This document shows positions 8,943 to 15,942 of a DNA stretch of 64,000 bases, piece by piece; the stretch's first letter is position 1, and every line of letters begins with the position of its first letter. Both the position numbers and the translations under genes were made by a program. This stretch comes from Amycolatopsis marina (GTDB taxonomy: Bacteria; Actinomycetota; Actinomycetes; Mycobacteriales; Pseudonocardiaceae), in assembly GCF_900111885.1 (NCBI RefSeq), contig NZ_FOKG01000012.1, positions 124,001 through 188,000 on the forward strand, written 5' to 3'. The notes under the pieces are model-generated. The model was not told the DNA's origin. It was given only the letters and a program-made list of their open reading frames with translations, and made no database searches.

Positions 8943-9526
8943 CAGACCCGGAGCTCCGGCCGCGGGCCGTGGCTGCTCGCCCACTCCTCGCCGGTGAGCG
9001 CGTACTGGACGTCACCGTGCTCGGCGCCCTCGACGGGCTGGTGCCACGACTCGTGGAAGGTCCGGACGAACCGGAGACCGATCTTCTCCAGCACCCGCCG
9101 GGACCGTGCGTTGATCGTCATCGTCTCGCCCAGCACCCGCCGCACCCCGAACTCGGTGAATCCTGCCCAGACCAGGGCCGCTGCGCCCTCCGTCGCGTAG
9201 CCCTTCCCCCACGCCGAGCGCCGGAGCCGGTATCCCAGCTCCGCCTCCCCCGGTTCCCGGTCCGGCAGGGGCCGGAGTTCGAACCAGCCGAGGAAGTCGC
9301 CCTCGAGTGTGGCCTCGGCCGCCCAGAAGCCGTACCCCGGTTCCCGCTCGTCGTAGCCGCGCATCCAGGGCAGGACCTCGTCACGGATCTCGTGGCGGGT
9401 GGGTCCGGGACCCGCGCTGAGGTATCGCATCACCTCGGGGTCGGCGTCCAACTCGAGGAGGTTGTCCACGTCGGACACGGTGAGAGGACGCAGTGTCAGC
9501 CGCGCGGTCTCCAGCACATAGGGCAC
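8933..9526 (-). CDS. GNAT (RimJ/RimL-type) N-acetyltransferase
   Basis: A 197-aa acetyltransferase with the RimJ/L layout. It opens with LETARLTLRPLTVSDVDNLL, then has GDFLGWFELRPL, the acetyl-CoA loop region YRLRRSAWGKGYATEGAAALV, and INARSRRVLEKIGLRFVRTF. It probably transfers an acetyl group from acetyl-CoA to a protein N-terminus or a small amine. Start choice is uncertain: GTG 9526 is used here, and GTG 9517 would remove three residues; neither has a strong Shine-Dalgarno sequence. The final codons lie in the 21-bp repeat array. Confidence 0.85.
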   Translation of the reverse strand: MPYVLETARLTLRPLTVSDVDNLLELDADPEVMRYLSAGPGPTRHEIRDEVLPWMRGYDEREPGYGFWAAEATLEGDFLGWFELRPLPDREPGEAELGYRLRRSAWGKGYATEGAAALVWAGFTEFGVRRVLGETMTINARSRRVLEKIGLRFVRTFHESWHQPVEGAEHGDVQYALTGEEWASSHGPRPELRVWAT

Positions 9527-9696
9527 GAACCGATCGTGCCGGGACAGCCCGGACGTCACCAACCGGATTTCGCCCCGCCGTTGGCAGGCGCAGGACACAA
9601 GCGTGACCGCAACCTGACAAGCCGGTCCTTCCCGCACGACGCCGGACGAGACTGGGTCGCGACGAGAGCGCATCGGCAGTCCCGAGGGGGAACGAC

Positions 9697-11208
9697 ATGA
9701 CGGCACCTTCTGACGATGGTTCCGGCACAGCTGATCAGAGCGGCACCGACAACAGTTCATCCGCCCCGCCATCATCAGCGGGAGCCCCGCCGCCGGAGAC
9801 ATCCGGCGAGTCGAACACCGAGCAGGAAGCGCCCGCGGACGACTCGACGGCGCCCGCTCCGCCAAAGGAGCCCGCCGGGGACGGAGCGAGCACGGCGTCC
9901 GAAACGCCGCCACCGTCAGAATCCACCTCCGGTGGCGAGGATCCCGGCGGAGCTTCCCCGGACGACCACTCGCAGAAACCGGGGCCCGAAAACGCGGAAC
10001 AGCAGCCGGGAAAAGACGCACCGGCAGCGGACGGCGAAGAGGTGCCGGAAACTGTCCCCGGCGGGGAGATGCGGGAGGCGCAGGACGCGTCCGGCGAGGG
10101 AAGTGGCGACGAGGTTCCCGGAATCATTCCCGGCGCTGACGTGCGGGAGGTGAAGGACGAGGACAAGCCGGCAGAAGGCGTCCTTCCGCTGGACGACGAA
10201 TTCGCGACGACCGTACGAAACGAAGGCCCGAACCTCGACACCCCAGCGGGCATACTCGATGATCTTGGTCAGCAGTGGAACGGCACCGGTCGCAGTGCGG
10301 ACACCGTGCACTCGGAGGGCACCGGCGGTATGGCCGCCGTCCGGGATTCGTGGCAGGACCCGGCTCAAGAGAGCATGCAACGACGGACGGATCCCTCGCT
10401 CGAGGAAACGAGGAGCGTTGGCGATTCCGCCAGGGCCATGGACGAGCAGGTCCGGCGCGCAGGCGAACAAGCCAGGGCAGCCAGCGATGGGATGGAGCAG
10501 AACATCGCACGTCAGGCACCGGGCTACTACCTTGCCACCTCGACCCTTCCACCAGGAGAACGCGACGTCGCCGGGCGAAGGATCGTCGACATCACCGTCG
10601 GCGAGAATCGCGACCTGGTCAACCAGGCAGCGAACAACATCGCGAACGATCCCGGCTGGGAACAGGTGGAAGCTCCGCCCGCCTCAACTCCCGGTGACCC
10701 CGCTCCGGGGCTTTACGCCGTGTCCGGCACCGCCCTCGACTCAGGAGCGAACCTCCTTGCGCAAAAGCATGCCTCCAGCGTGGCGGCTCAGGGATTCGAC
10801 GATGTGGCCTCCAAGGTCCTGAAGGTGGGGAAGGTCGGCGGAGGTGTGTTGGGAGGATTGGCAGCGCTCGGAAGTGCCGCCCACGATGTCCATGAAGCGC
10901 CGCCCGAGGAAAGGGAGTCGTTCTGGCAAGCCGTGGCATCCAACAGCGCGGGACTGGCGGCGAGTATCGCAGCCCCCGCCGCGGCCGGGTTCGTGGCGGG
11001 CGCCGTGGGTGGCGCGGGTATCGGCGCGATCCCCGGAGCAATCATCGGGCTCGGTGCGGGAGTGGTTGCCTCCGGAGCGGTCGACTCATTGTTCGAGAAC
11101 GGTGTCGGCGACCCGGGAGGGGCGCTGCTTGACGGCGTGAATTCGCTGGACGAGACAGGGCACGCACTCCTGGACGGTGGTCGCACCGCCTGGAACGACA
11201 TCTTCTGA
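9697..11208 (+). CDS. 503-aa protein: disordered N-terminus, WXG-like helical middle, glycine-zipper C-terminus
   Basis: Not recognised as a named family. Residues 1-160 are almost wholly Pro, Glu, Asp, Ser, Thr and Gly, with a repeated VPGxxPGxxxRE motif near residues 115-150. Residues 165-275 are helix-rich, with a WQDPA context resembling WXG100 folds. A compact stretch (about 280-355) includes YYLATSTLPPGERDVAGRRI. A long Ala/Gly hydrophobic segment (about 385-460, including GAVGGAGIGAIPGAIIGLG) looks like the membrane/glycine-zipper region seen before the toxin tip in many actinobacterial type VII substrates. There is no signal peptide and no recognisable C-terminal toxin domain. GAGGGGGA lies 8 bp before the ATG. 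Two small genes follow and probably belong with it. Confidence 0.7.
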   Translation: MTAPSDDGSGTADQSGTDNSSSAPPSSAGAPPPETSGESNTEQEAPADDSTAPAPPKEPAGDGASTASETPPPSESTSGGEDPGGASPDDHSQKPGPENAEQQPGKDAPAADGEEVPETVPGGEMREAQDASGEGSGDEVPGIIPGADVREVKDEDKPAEGVLPLDDEFATTVRNEGPNLDTPAGILDDLGQQWNGTGRSADTVHSEGTGGMAAVRDSWQDPAQESMQRRTDPSLEETRSVGDSARAMDEQVRRAGEQARAASDGMEQNIARQAPGYYLATSTLPPGERDVAGRRIVDITVGENRDLVNQAANNIANDPGWEQVEAPPASTPGDPAPGLYAVSGTALDSGANLLAQKHASSVAAQGFDDVASKVLKVGKVGGGVLGGLAALGSAAHDVHEAPPEERESFWQAVASNSAGLAASIAAPAAAGFVAGAVGGAGIGAIPGAIIGLGAGVVASGAVDSLFENGVGDPGGALLDGVNSLDETGHALLDGGRTAWNDIF

Positions 11209-11282
11209 ACAGCTTGTTCGCCTGTCGCGGCGAGGTCCTCCTTCTTTTCACCCTTCCTGGAAGAAAGATCAGGAGAAAAGGA

Positions 11283-11609
11283 ATGTTTGAGAATGCAGAA
11301 GTAGAAATTTCCCGGAAGCTTCCTCCGGTCATTTATCTTCCCTGCACGGAACACGTCAGGAATCCCGAGGACGCAGTCATCGAATACCACAGTACGAAGG
11401 ACGGCCGTGTCGCAGTTCTGGTTTACTCGGCCCTCGACCGGCTCGAGTTCTGTTGCGGCACCGACCAGCCCTGGCTGGTGGCTCCGACCACAATGCTGAC
11501 GCCGATGAGGCAGGCTGCGGCCTTCGACCTGGTCCTGCTCGACGTCGTCGTCCCGGAGGAACACCGAACCACGCTCCGCAGTCCGCAACCGCGGCATACG
11601 ACAGCCTGA
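11283..11609 (+). CDS. SAV_915-like small protein
   Basis: A 108-aa soluble protein. The segments VAVLVYSALDRLEFCCG, PWLVAPT and FDLVLLDVVVPEE match the SAV_915 (SseB-like) family of small actinobacterial proteins, whose function is not established. The ATG has AGGAGAAAAGG upstream and lies 74 bp after the 503-aa gene; a WXG-like gene follows 16 bp later. Base composition at its 5' end is less GC-rich than that of its neighbours. In other actinobacteria these proteins often accompany WXG100-like genes, so an accessory or immunity-type role is possible but unproven. Confidence 0.7.
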   Translation: MFENAEVEISRKLPPVIYLPCTEHVRNPEDAVIEYHSTKDGRVAVLVYSALDRLEFCCGTDQPWLVAPTTMLTPMRQAAAFDLVLLDVVVPEEHRTTLRSPQPRHTTA

Positions 11610-11625
11610 TGACGAGGAGGCAACG

Positions 11626-11973
11626 ATGACTCTATACGACATGGACCCCGACGGGGTGACCAACGGAGTCAACCGGCTTCGGGCGGCGGGTGAGTCATTC
11701 GACTCGGCATGGCAGAGCCGGCGGGCGGCGCTGACCGCCGGGCTGTCCGGGGTCGGCGAGGACGTCATCTCGCAGGCCTTTCGGACGAGGTACCTGCCGG
11801 TCGCCGAACGTCTGATGGCACGGGCCGACGCCATTCCTGGCACGTACCGCAACATCTGCGACGACGCGCAGTGCTGCGTCGACGACTACCTGGCCGCGAA
11901 CGTCCAGGGCACGAACACGGTTCGCAGCCTCACCGGTGCCGACACGACCCAGGATGGCGAAAACCCTCAGTAG
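11626..11973 (+). CDS. Small WXG100-like helical protein
   Basis: A 115-aa, mostly helical protein: YDMDPDGVTNGVNRLRAAG, then ESFDSAWQSRRAALTAGLSG with a central W followed by helix-breaking residues, then an amphipathic helix to VNVQGT-like ends. This fits the ESAT-6/WXG100 family and type VII-associated chaperone-like subunits, though the exact W-x-G triplet is not present. GAGGAGG precedes the ATG. No ESX core genes (EccC, EccD and others) are in the window, so secretion would depend on machinery elsewhere. It ends just before a 21-bp repeat array and converges on hsaB. Confidence 0.65.
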   Translation: MTLYDMDPDGVTNGVNRLRAAGESFDSAWQSRRAALTAGLSGVGEDVISQAFRTRYLPVAERLMARADAIPGTYRNICDDAQCCVDDYLAANVQGTNTVRSLTGADTTQDGENPQ

Positions 11974-12032
11974 CTCCGGATGCTCGTTGCCGCGCGGTGG
12001 TGTCACAGGTTCGCGGCATGCCGTGATCGCCC

Positions 12033-12116
12033 CGCCGGAAGTGCCAACTCGGCCCCCGGATGTGCCAAGTCAGTCCCCGGAACTGCGAACTCGGGCGCCG
12101 GAAGTGCCAAGTCGGG
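12033..12116. repeat. Array of four 21-bp units (type A, inverted)
   Basis: Four contiguous 21-bp units start at 12033, 12054, 12075 and 12096. Read on the minus strand, each has the core GA(C/G)TT(G/C)GCA then CTTCCGG or a close variant, matching the array at 8880-8942. The array fills the gap between the WXG-like gene and hsaB and ends exactly at the hsaB stop codon. Confidence 0.8.
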
Positions 12117-12683
12117 CTAGAACCAGTCGTCGGGGCGGGGCCAGGTGAGCATGCCGTCCAGGTCCTCGCGGATCTGGCCGTTCGCCGTCGTGTCTTCCGC
12201 GGCGGTGTAGGCGCCGCGGTAGAACAGCAGCGGGCGGGTGTCGCGGGTGTCGCCGAGTTCGGTGACCCGGCCGACGACGACCAGGTGGTCGCCTGCCTCG
12301 TGTACGGCGTCGACGACACAGTCCATCCAGGCGAGCGAGCCGTCGAGCAGCGGCGCACCGGATGCGGCGGGACGCCAGCCCACTGCCTCGAACTTGTCCG
12401 CGCCCCTGGCACCGAACACCGCGCTGACCTCGCGCTGGTCCTCGGCGAGGACGTTCACCGCGAACCGGCCGGCCCGTTCGATCGCGGGCCAGCTGCGGGA
12501 GGTCTTCGCCGGGCAGAACAACACCAGCGGTGGATCGAGCGACAGCGCCGCGAACGACTGGCAGGCGAACCCGGCAGGCCGCTCCCCGTCGTGCCCGGTG
12601 ATCACCGTGACGCCGGTGCAGAAGTGCCCGAGCACGGACCGGAAGCGGGCCGAGTCGAACCCGACGCGGGCCCCCGCCGTCAC
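12117..12683 (-). CDS. hsaB: Flavin reductase HsaB
   Basis: The reductase half of the two-component 3-HSA hydroxylase. It uses NADH to supply reduced flavin to HsaA. The 188-aa product has the FMN-reductase fold: RSVLGHFCTGVTVITGHDG, then PAGFACQSFAALSLDPPLVLFCP and the flavin-binding FAVNVLAEDQ region. Length agrees with mycobacterial HsaB (about 187 aa). The GTG at 12683 overlaps the hsaC stop (GTGA). It is the last gene of the hsaA-D-C-B operon and ends against the 21-bp repeats. Confidence 0.92.
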   Translation of the reverse strand: MTAGARVGFDSARFRSVLGHFCTGVTVITGHDGERPAGFACQSFAALSLDPPLVLFCPAKTSRSWPAIERAGRFAVNVLAEDQREVSAVFGARGADKFEAVGWRPAASGAPLLDGSLAWMDCVVDAVHEAGDHLVVVGRVTELGDTRDTRPLLFYRGAYTAAEDTTANGQIREDLDGMLTWPRPDDWF

Positions 12684-13585
12684 TTCTGCTGCGCTCCTAC
12701 CGAGAAGTCGTGGCCCCACAGGCTGACCGCCGTGCTCTCCCTGGCGATCCAGCTGTCGTCGTCGACCTGCCTGCCCTCGCAGCCGAACTCGACGTCGAAC
12801 CCGCCGGGTGTCTTCATGTAGAACGACAACATCAGGTCGTTGACGTGCCTGCCGAGGGTGGCGGACATCGGCACCTCCCGCCGTTTGGCGCGGTCAAGGC
12901 AGAGCCCCACGTCGTCGGTGTTCTCCACCTCCACCATCAGGTGCACGATGCCGCTGGGCGTGGGCATCGGCAGGAACGCCAGACTGTGGTGGCGCGGGTT
13001 GCAGCCGAAGAACCGCAGCCACGCGGGCGGCCCGTCCGCCGGCCTGCCGACGAACTGCGGTGGCAGCTTCATCGAGTCCCGCAACCGGAAACCGAGCACG
13101 TCCCGGTAGAACCGCAGCGCGGCCTCGTCGTCGTGAGTGGACAGTACGACGTGCCCGAGTCCCTGCTCCCCGGTCACGAACCGGTGCCCGTACGGGCTCA
13201 CCACGCGCCGGTGCTCCAGCGCGACACCGTGGAACACCTCCTGGGTGTTGCCGGAGGGGTCGTCGAAGGAGATCAGCTCGTCCACCCTGCGGTCGGCGAG
13301 CTCGTCGGCCGTGCCTTCCTTGAACGGCACACCGTTCTCGTGCAACCTGCTCCGGATCTCCTCCAGCTCGCCGGCGTTCGCGACCTCCCATCCGGTCCGC
13401 GTCAGCCGGTCGTTCTCCCCCGGCACGATCACCAGCCGCGCCGGGAAGTCGTCCATCCGCAGGTAGAGCGCATCGGGGTGGGTACCGCTGCCCTCGACCA
13501 TGCCGAGCACCTTCAGGCCGTACTCCCGCCACTTGGCCATGTCGGTGGCCTCGATGCGCAGGTAGCCCAGTGAACGGATCCCCAT
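12680..13585 (-). CDS. hsaC: Extradiol dioxygenase HsaC (3,4-DHSA dioxygenase)
   Basis: This enzyme cleaves the catechol ring of 3,4-DHSA (former ring A) beside the two hydroxyls, using Fe(II) and oxygen. The 301-aa, two-module type I extradiol dioxygenase has the iron ligands His145 (GLGHVVLS), His215 (GIVHLMVE) and Glu266 (DVEFG). These are the same residue numbers reported for M. tuberculosis HsaC. The signature around residues 237-262 (VPMSATLGRHVNDLMLSFYM) is also present. The ATG overlaps the hsaD stop by one base (TGATG), so translation is coupled. Confidence 0.96.
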   Translation of the reverse strand: MGIRSLGYLRIEATDMAKWREYGLKVLGMVEGSGTHPDALYLRMDDFPARLVIVPGENDRLTRTGWEVANAGELEEIRSRLHENGVPFKEGTADELADRRVDELISFDDPSGNTQEVFHGVALEHRRVVSPYGHRFVTGEQGLGHVVLSTHDDEAALRFYRDVLGFRLRDSMKLPPQFVGRPADGPPAWLRFFGCNPRHHSLAFLPMPTPSGIVHLMVEVENTDDVGLCLDRAKRREVPMSATLGRHVNDLMLSFYMKTPGGFDVEFGCEGRQVDDDSWIARESTAVSLWGHDFSVGAQQK

Positions 13586-14442
13586 CAGGATTTCCCTCCG
13601 TCCTTCAGGAAGTCGACCGCGAGCCGGTTGAACTCCTCGAACTTCTCCAGCTGCGCCCAGTGCCCGCACCGGCCGAACACGTGCAACTGCGCGCGTGGAA
13701 TGGTCTTGAGCGCGAGCAGCGCGCCGTCCAGGGGGTTGACCCGGTCCTCCCGCCCCCAGATCAGCAGCACCCGCTGCCGCAGCCGGTGGGCCTCGCGCCA
13801 CAACATGCCCTGCTCGTAGGTGTCCGGTTGGGCGAACGACGCGCCCATCGCCGCCATCGCCGCCAGCGACTCGGGCTTGCTCGCCGCGGCGAACCGTTCC
13901 TCGACCAGTTCGTCGGTGATCAGCGACTGGTCGTGCACCATCACCCTGAGGAACGCCTCGAGCTTCTCCTTGCTCGGCCCGGGCGGCGCGGCGAACCGCC
14001 CGAGATTCTTGATCCCCTCCGTGGGATCGGGCGAGAACACGTTGACGCTGAGCCCGCCGGGCCCCATCAGCACCAGCCTGCCCGCGCGATCGGGATGATC
14101 CAGCGCGAGCCGGACCGCCGCTCCCCCGCCGAGCGAGTTGCCGATCATGTGCGCCCGCTCGATCCCGAGGGCGTCCATCAGGCCGGCCACGGCGTTCGCG
14201 CTGTGGGTGAAGTACTGCGGGTGCTCGGTCGGCTTGTCCGAGTGCCCGAACCCGGGCTGGTCCACCGCGAGCACCCGGAAGGACTTGGCGAGCACCGGCA
14301 GGTTGCGGCCGAAGTTGCTCCAGGCCGAGGCCCCAGGACCGCCCCCGTGTAGCAGGATCACCGTCTCCGAGTGTTCCGAACCGGCCTCGTGGTAGTGCAG
14401 ACGGAGATCGTCACGCACCTGAACGTACTGACCCTCGCTCAC
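13585..14442 (-). CDS. hsaD: C-C bond hydrolase HsaD
   Basis: A meta-cleavage product hydrolase that splits 4,9-DSHA into a hexadienoate and the HIP acid. The 285-aa alpha/beta hydrolase shows the oxyanion region LLHGGGPGASAW and nucleophile elbow GNSLGG with Ser103. The catalytic Asp233 lies in WGREDRVNP and His261 in FGRCGHWAQLE. The GTG at 14442 is preceded by AAGGGG, 9 bp away. It lies 177 bp downstream of hsaA; that gap holds a 49-codon ORF with a near-copy of this gene's translation start. Confidence 0.95.
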   Translation of the reverse strand: MSEGQYVQVRDDLRLHYHEAGSEHSETVILLHGGGPGASAWSNFGRNLPVLAKSFRVLAVDQPGFGHSDKPTEHPQYFTHSANAVAGLMDALGIERAHMIGNSLGGGAAVRLALDHPDRAGRLVLMGPGGLSVNVFSPDPTEGIKNLGRFAAPPGPSKEKLEAFLRVMVHDQSLITDELVEERFAAASKPESLAAMAAMGASFAQPDTYEQGMLWREAHRLRQRVLLIWGREDRVNPLDGALLALKTIPRAQLHVFGRCGHWAQLEKFEEFNRLAVDFLKDGGKS

Positions 14443-14455
14443 GTCGTTAATCCCC

Positions 14456-14605
14456 TTAGTGTCCGCTGCGAACGCGCGTGCGCTGTCGAGTCGCCTGGGC
14501 TCTCCCGACCAAGTCCGCCACCCTGTGGAGAACGGAGTCCTGCCGCCTCGACAGCGGGCCTTCGGCAGGCGCGTTCCACATATCACTCTTGTCTGAGAAA
14601 CTCAC
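14456..14605 (-). CDS. Possible 49-aa ORF between hsaA and hsaD
   Basis: The ORF runs from a GTG at 14605 to a TAA just before the hsaD ribosome site and encodes 49 residues, basic and without recognised domains (it begins VSFSDKSDMWNAPAEG). Its leader, TAAGGGGATT followed shortly by GACGTGAG, nearly repeats the hsaD leader, including the same GTG start context. It may be a real small protein, a coupling leader, or the remnant of a local duplication of the hsaD start. No homologue is recognised. Confidence 0.4.
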   Translation of the reverse strand: MSFSDKSDMWNAPAEGPLSRRQDSVLHRVADLVGRAQATRQRTRVRSGH

Positions 14606-14619
14606 GTCACTCAATCCCC

Positions 14620-15798
14620 TTACACCATCGCGTTTTCTACCGGGAGGCCGAACTCGCCGGTGCCGAACATCGTGTACGCGCGTTCCGGGTCGTTCGCCGC
14701 ATGCACCCGGCCCGCGTGCGCGTCGCGCCAGAACCGCTGGATCGGTGTGCCCGTCCGCAGCGCCCGCCCACCGGAGTTCTCGAAGAGCCGGTCGATCGCC
14801 ATGATCGCCCGCTCCGTGCCCCGGACCTGGTCGCGGCGCACTCGCAACCGCGTGGCGAACGGCAGCTTCTCCCCGGCCAGCGCGCACTGGTACAGCTCGT
14901 CGATGTTGTGCGTCAGCTGCAACCAGGCCGCGTCGATCTCGCTTGCCGCCTCGGCGATCCGCACCTTCGCGAAGGGGTCCTCCGCGGACTTCTCCCCGGC
15001 ATACGCCGCGCGAACCCGGGACCGCTGGTACTCCACGTGCGCGTCGTAGGCACCCTGAGCCATCCCGATGATCGGCGCGGTGATCGTGCTGGGATGCACC
15101 GAGCCGTACGGCAGGCGGTACAGGGGCCCCGGATTGACCTCCTGCCCCGGAGTCTTGCACTTGGACGTCGCCATGAAGCTCAGCGCGCGATGCTGTGGCA
15201 CGAAAACGTCGTCGACGACGATGTCGTTGCTGCCGGTCCCCCGCAGTCCCACGGTGTCCCAGACATCGTCGATCGTGTAGTCGCTGATCGGCAACAGGTA
15301 CGTGCAGAAGTCGACGGGCTTGCCCTCGGGGTCGAACGCGGGCGCGCCGAGCAGAACCCAGGTGGCGTGGTCACAGCCGGAGGAGAAGCTCCACTTGCCA
15401 CTGAGCCGGTAGCCGCCGTCCACGACCTTCGCCTTGCCCATCGGGGCGTAGGAGGAGGAGATCCGCACATCCACGTCCTCGGCCCACACGTCCTCCTGCG
15501 CCTGGGCGTCGAAGAGCGCGAGGTGCCACGGGTGCACACCGAGAATGGACGCCACCCACCCGGTGGAACCGCAGGCGCTCGCGATCAGCTTCACCGCGGT
15601 GTAGAACGTCACGGGATCGGCCTCGTAGCCACCGTGGAGTGTCGGCTGCAGGAGTTTGAAGAAGCCGGTCTCCTGCAGCGCCTTGATCGACTCGTCCGGA
15701 ATCCGGCGCGCGTCCTCGGTGTCCTGCGCGCGCTCGCGCAGAGTGGGCAGCAACTCCTGAATTCCCGCGATCACCCCACGGGTGTCCTGCTCGGTCAT
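14620..15798 (-). CDS. hsaA: 3-HSA hydroxylase, oxygenase component HsaA
   Basis: A flavin-dependent monooxygenase of the acyl-CoA dehydrogenase fold (group D). It hydroxylates 3-HSA to the catechol 3,4-DHSA using reduced flavin from HsaB. The 392-aa product matches the family length. Visible segments include LLQPTLHGGYEADP, the flavin region SGKWSFSSGCDHATWVLLGA, the loop LRGTGSNDIVVDDVFVP and the C-terminal RFWRDAHAGRVHAAND. The ATG at 15798 heads the operon. A KstR-type box lies 75 bp upstream, which fits control by cholesterol-derived ligands. Confidence 0.95.
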   Translation of the reverse strand: MTEQDTRGVIAGIQELLPTLRERAQDTEDARRIPDESIKALQETGFFKLLQPTLHGGYEADPVTFYTAVKLIASACGSTGWVASILGVHPWHLALFDAQAQEDVWAEDVDVRISSSYAPMGKAKVVDGGYRLSGKWSFSSGCDHATWVLLGAPAFDPEGKPVDFCTYLLPISDYTIDDVWDTVGLRGTGSNDIVVDDVFVPQHRALSFMATSKCKTPGQEVNPGPLYRLPYGSVHPSTITAPIIGMAQGAYDAHVEYQRSRVRAAYAGEKSAEDPFAKVRIAEAASEIDAAWLQLTHNIDELYQCALAGEKLPFATRLRVRRDQVRGTERAIMAIDRLFENSGGRALRTGTPIQRFWRDAHAGRVHAANDPERAYTMFGTGEFGLPVENAMV

Positions 15799-15872
15799 GT
15801 CCTGCCCCGTCCCTCGTTCGACATCCTCTGACAGCCTCGGGCAGCGTCCTGCCGCCGTCGCGAGACCAAGAC

Positions 15873-15886
15873 TAGAACATGTTCTC
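15873..15886. promoter_or_regulatory. KstR-type operator upstream of hsaA
   Basis: TAGAACATGTTCTC matches the KstR consensus TnnAACnnGTTnnA except for the last base (C for A). It lies in the 144-bp gap between the hsaA start and the 3' end of the FAD dehydrogenase gene, in position to control hsaA-D-C-B. Confidence 0.8.
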
Positions 15887-15942
15887 GTTTTTGTCGAGAC
15901 CCGCTGGCAGCGGTACTCTTGCTCGTATGTCCACTATAGACA

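Noticed and set aside
8880..12116. CRISPR array
   Set aside because: The 21-bp units are contiguous without spacers, degenerate, and no cas gene is present.
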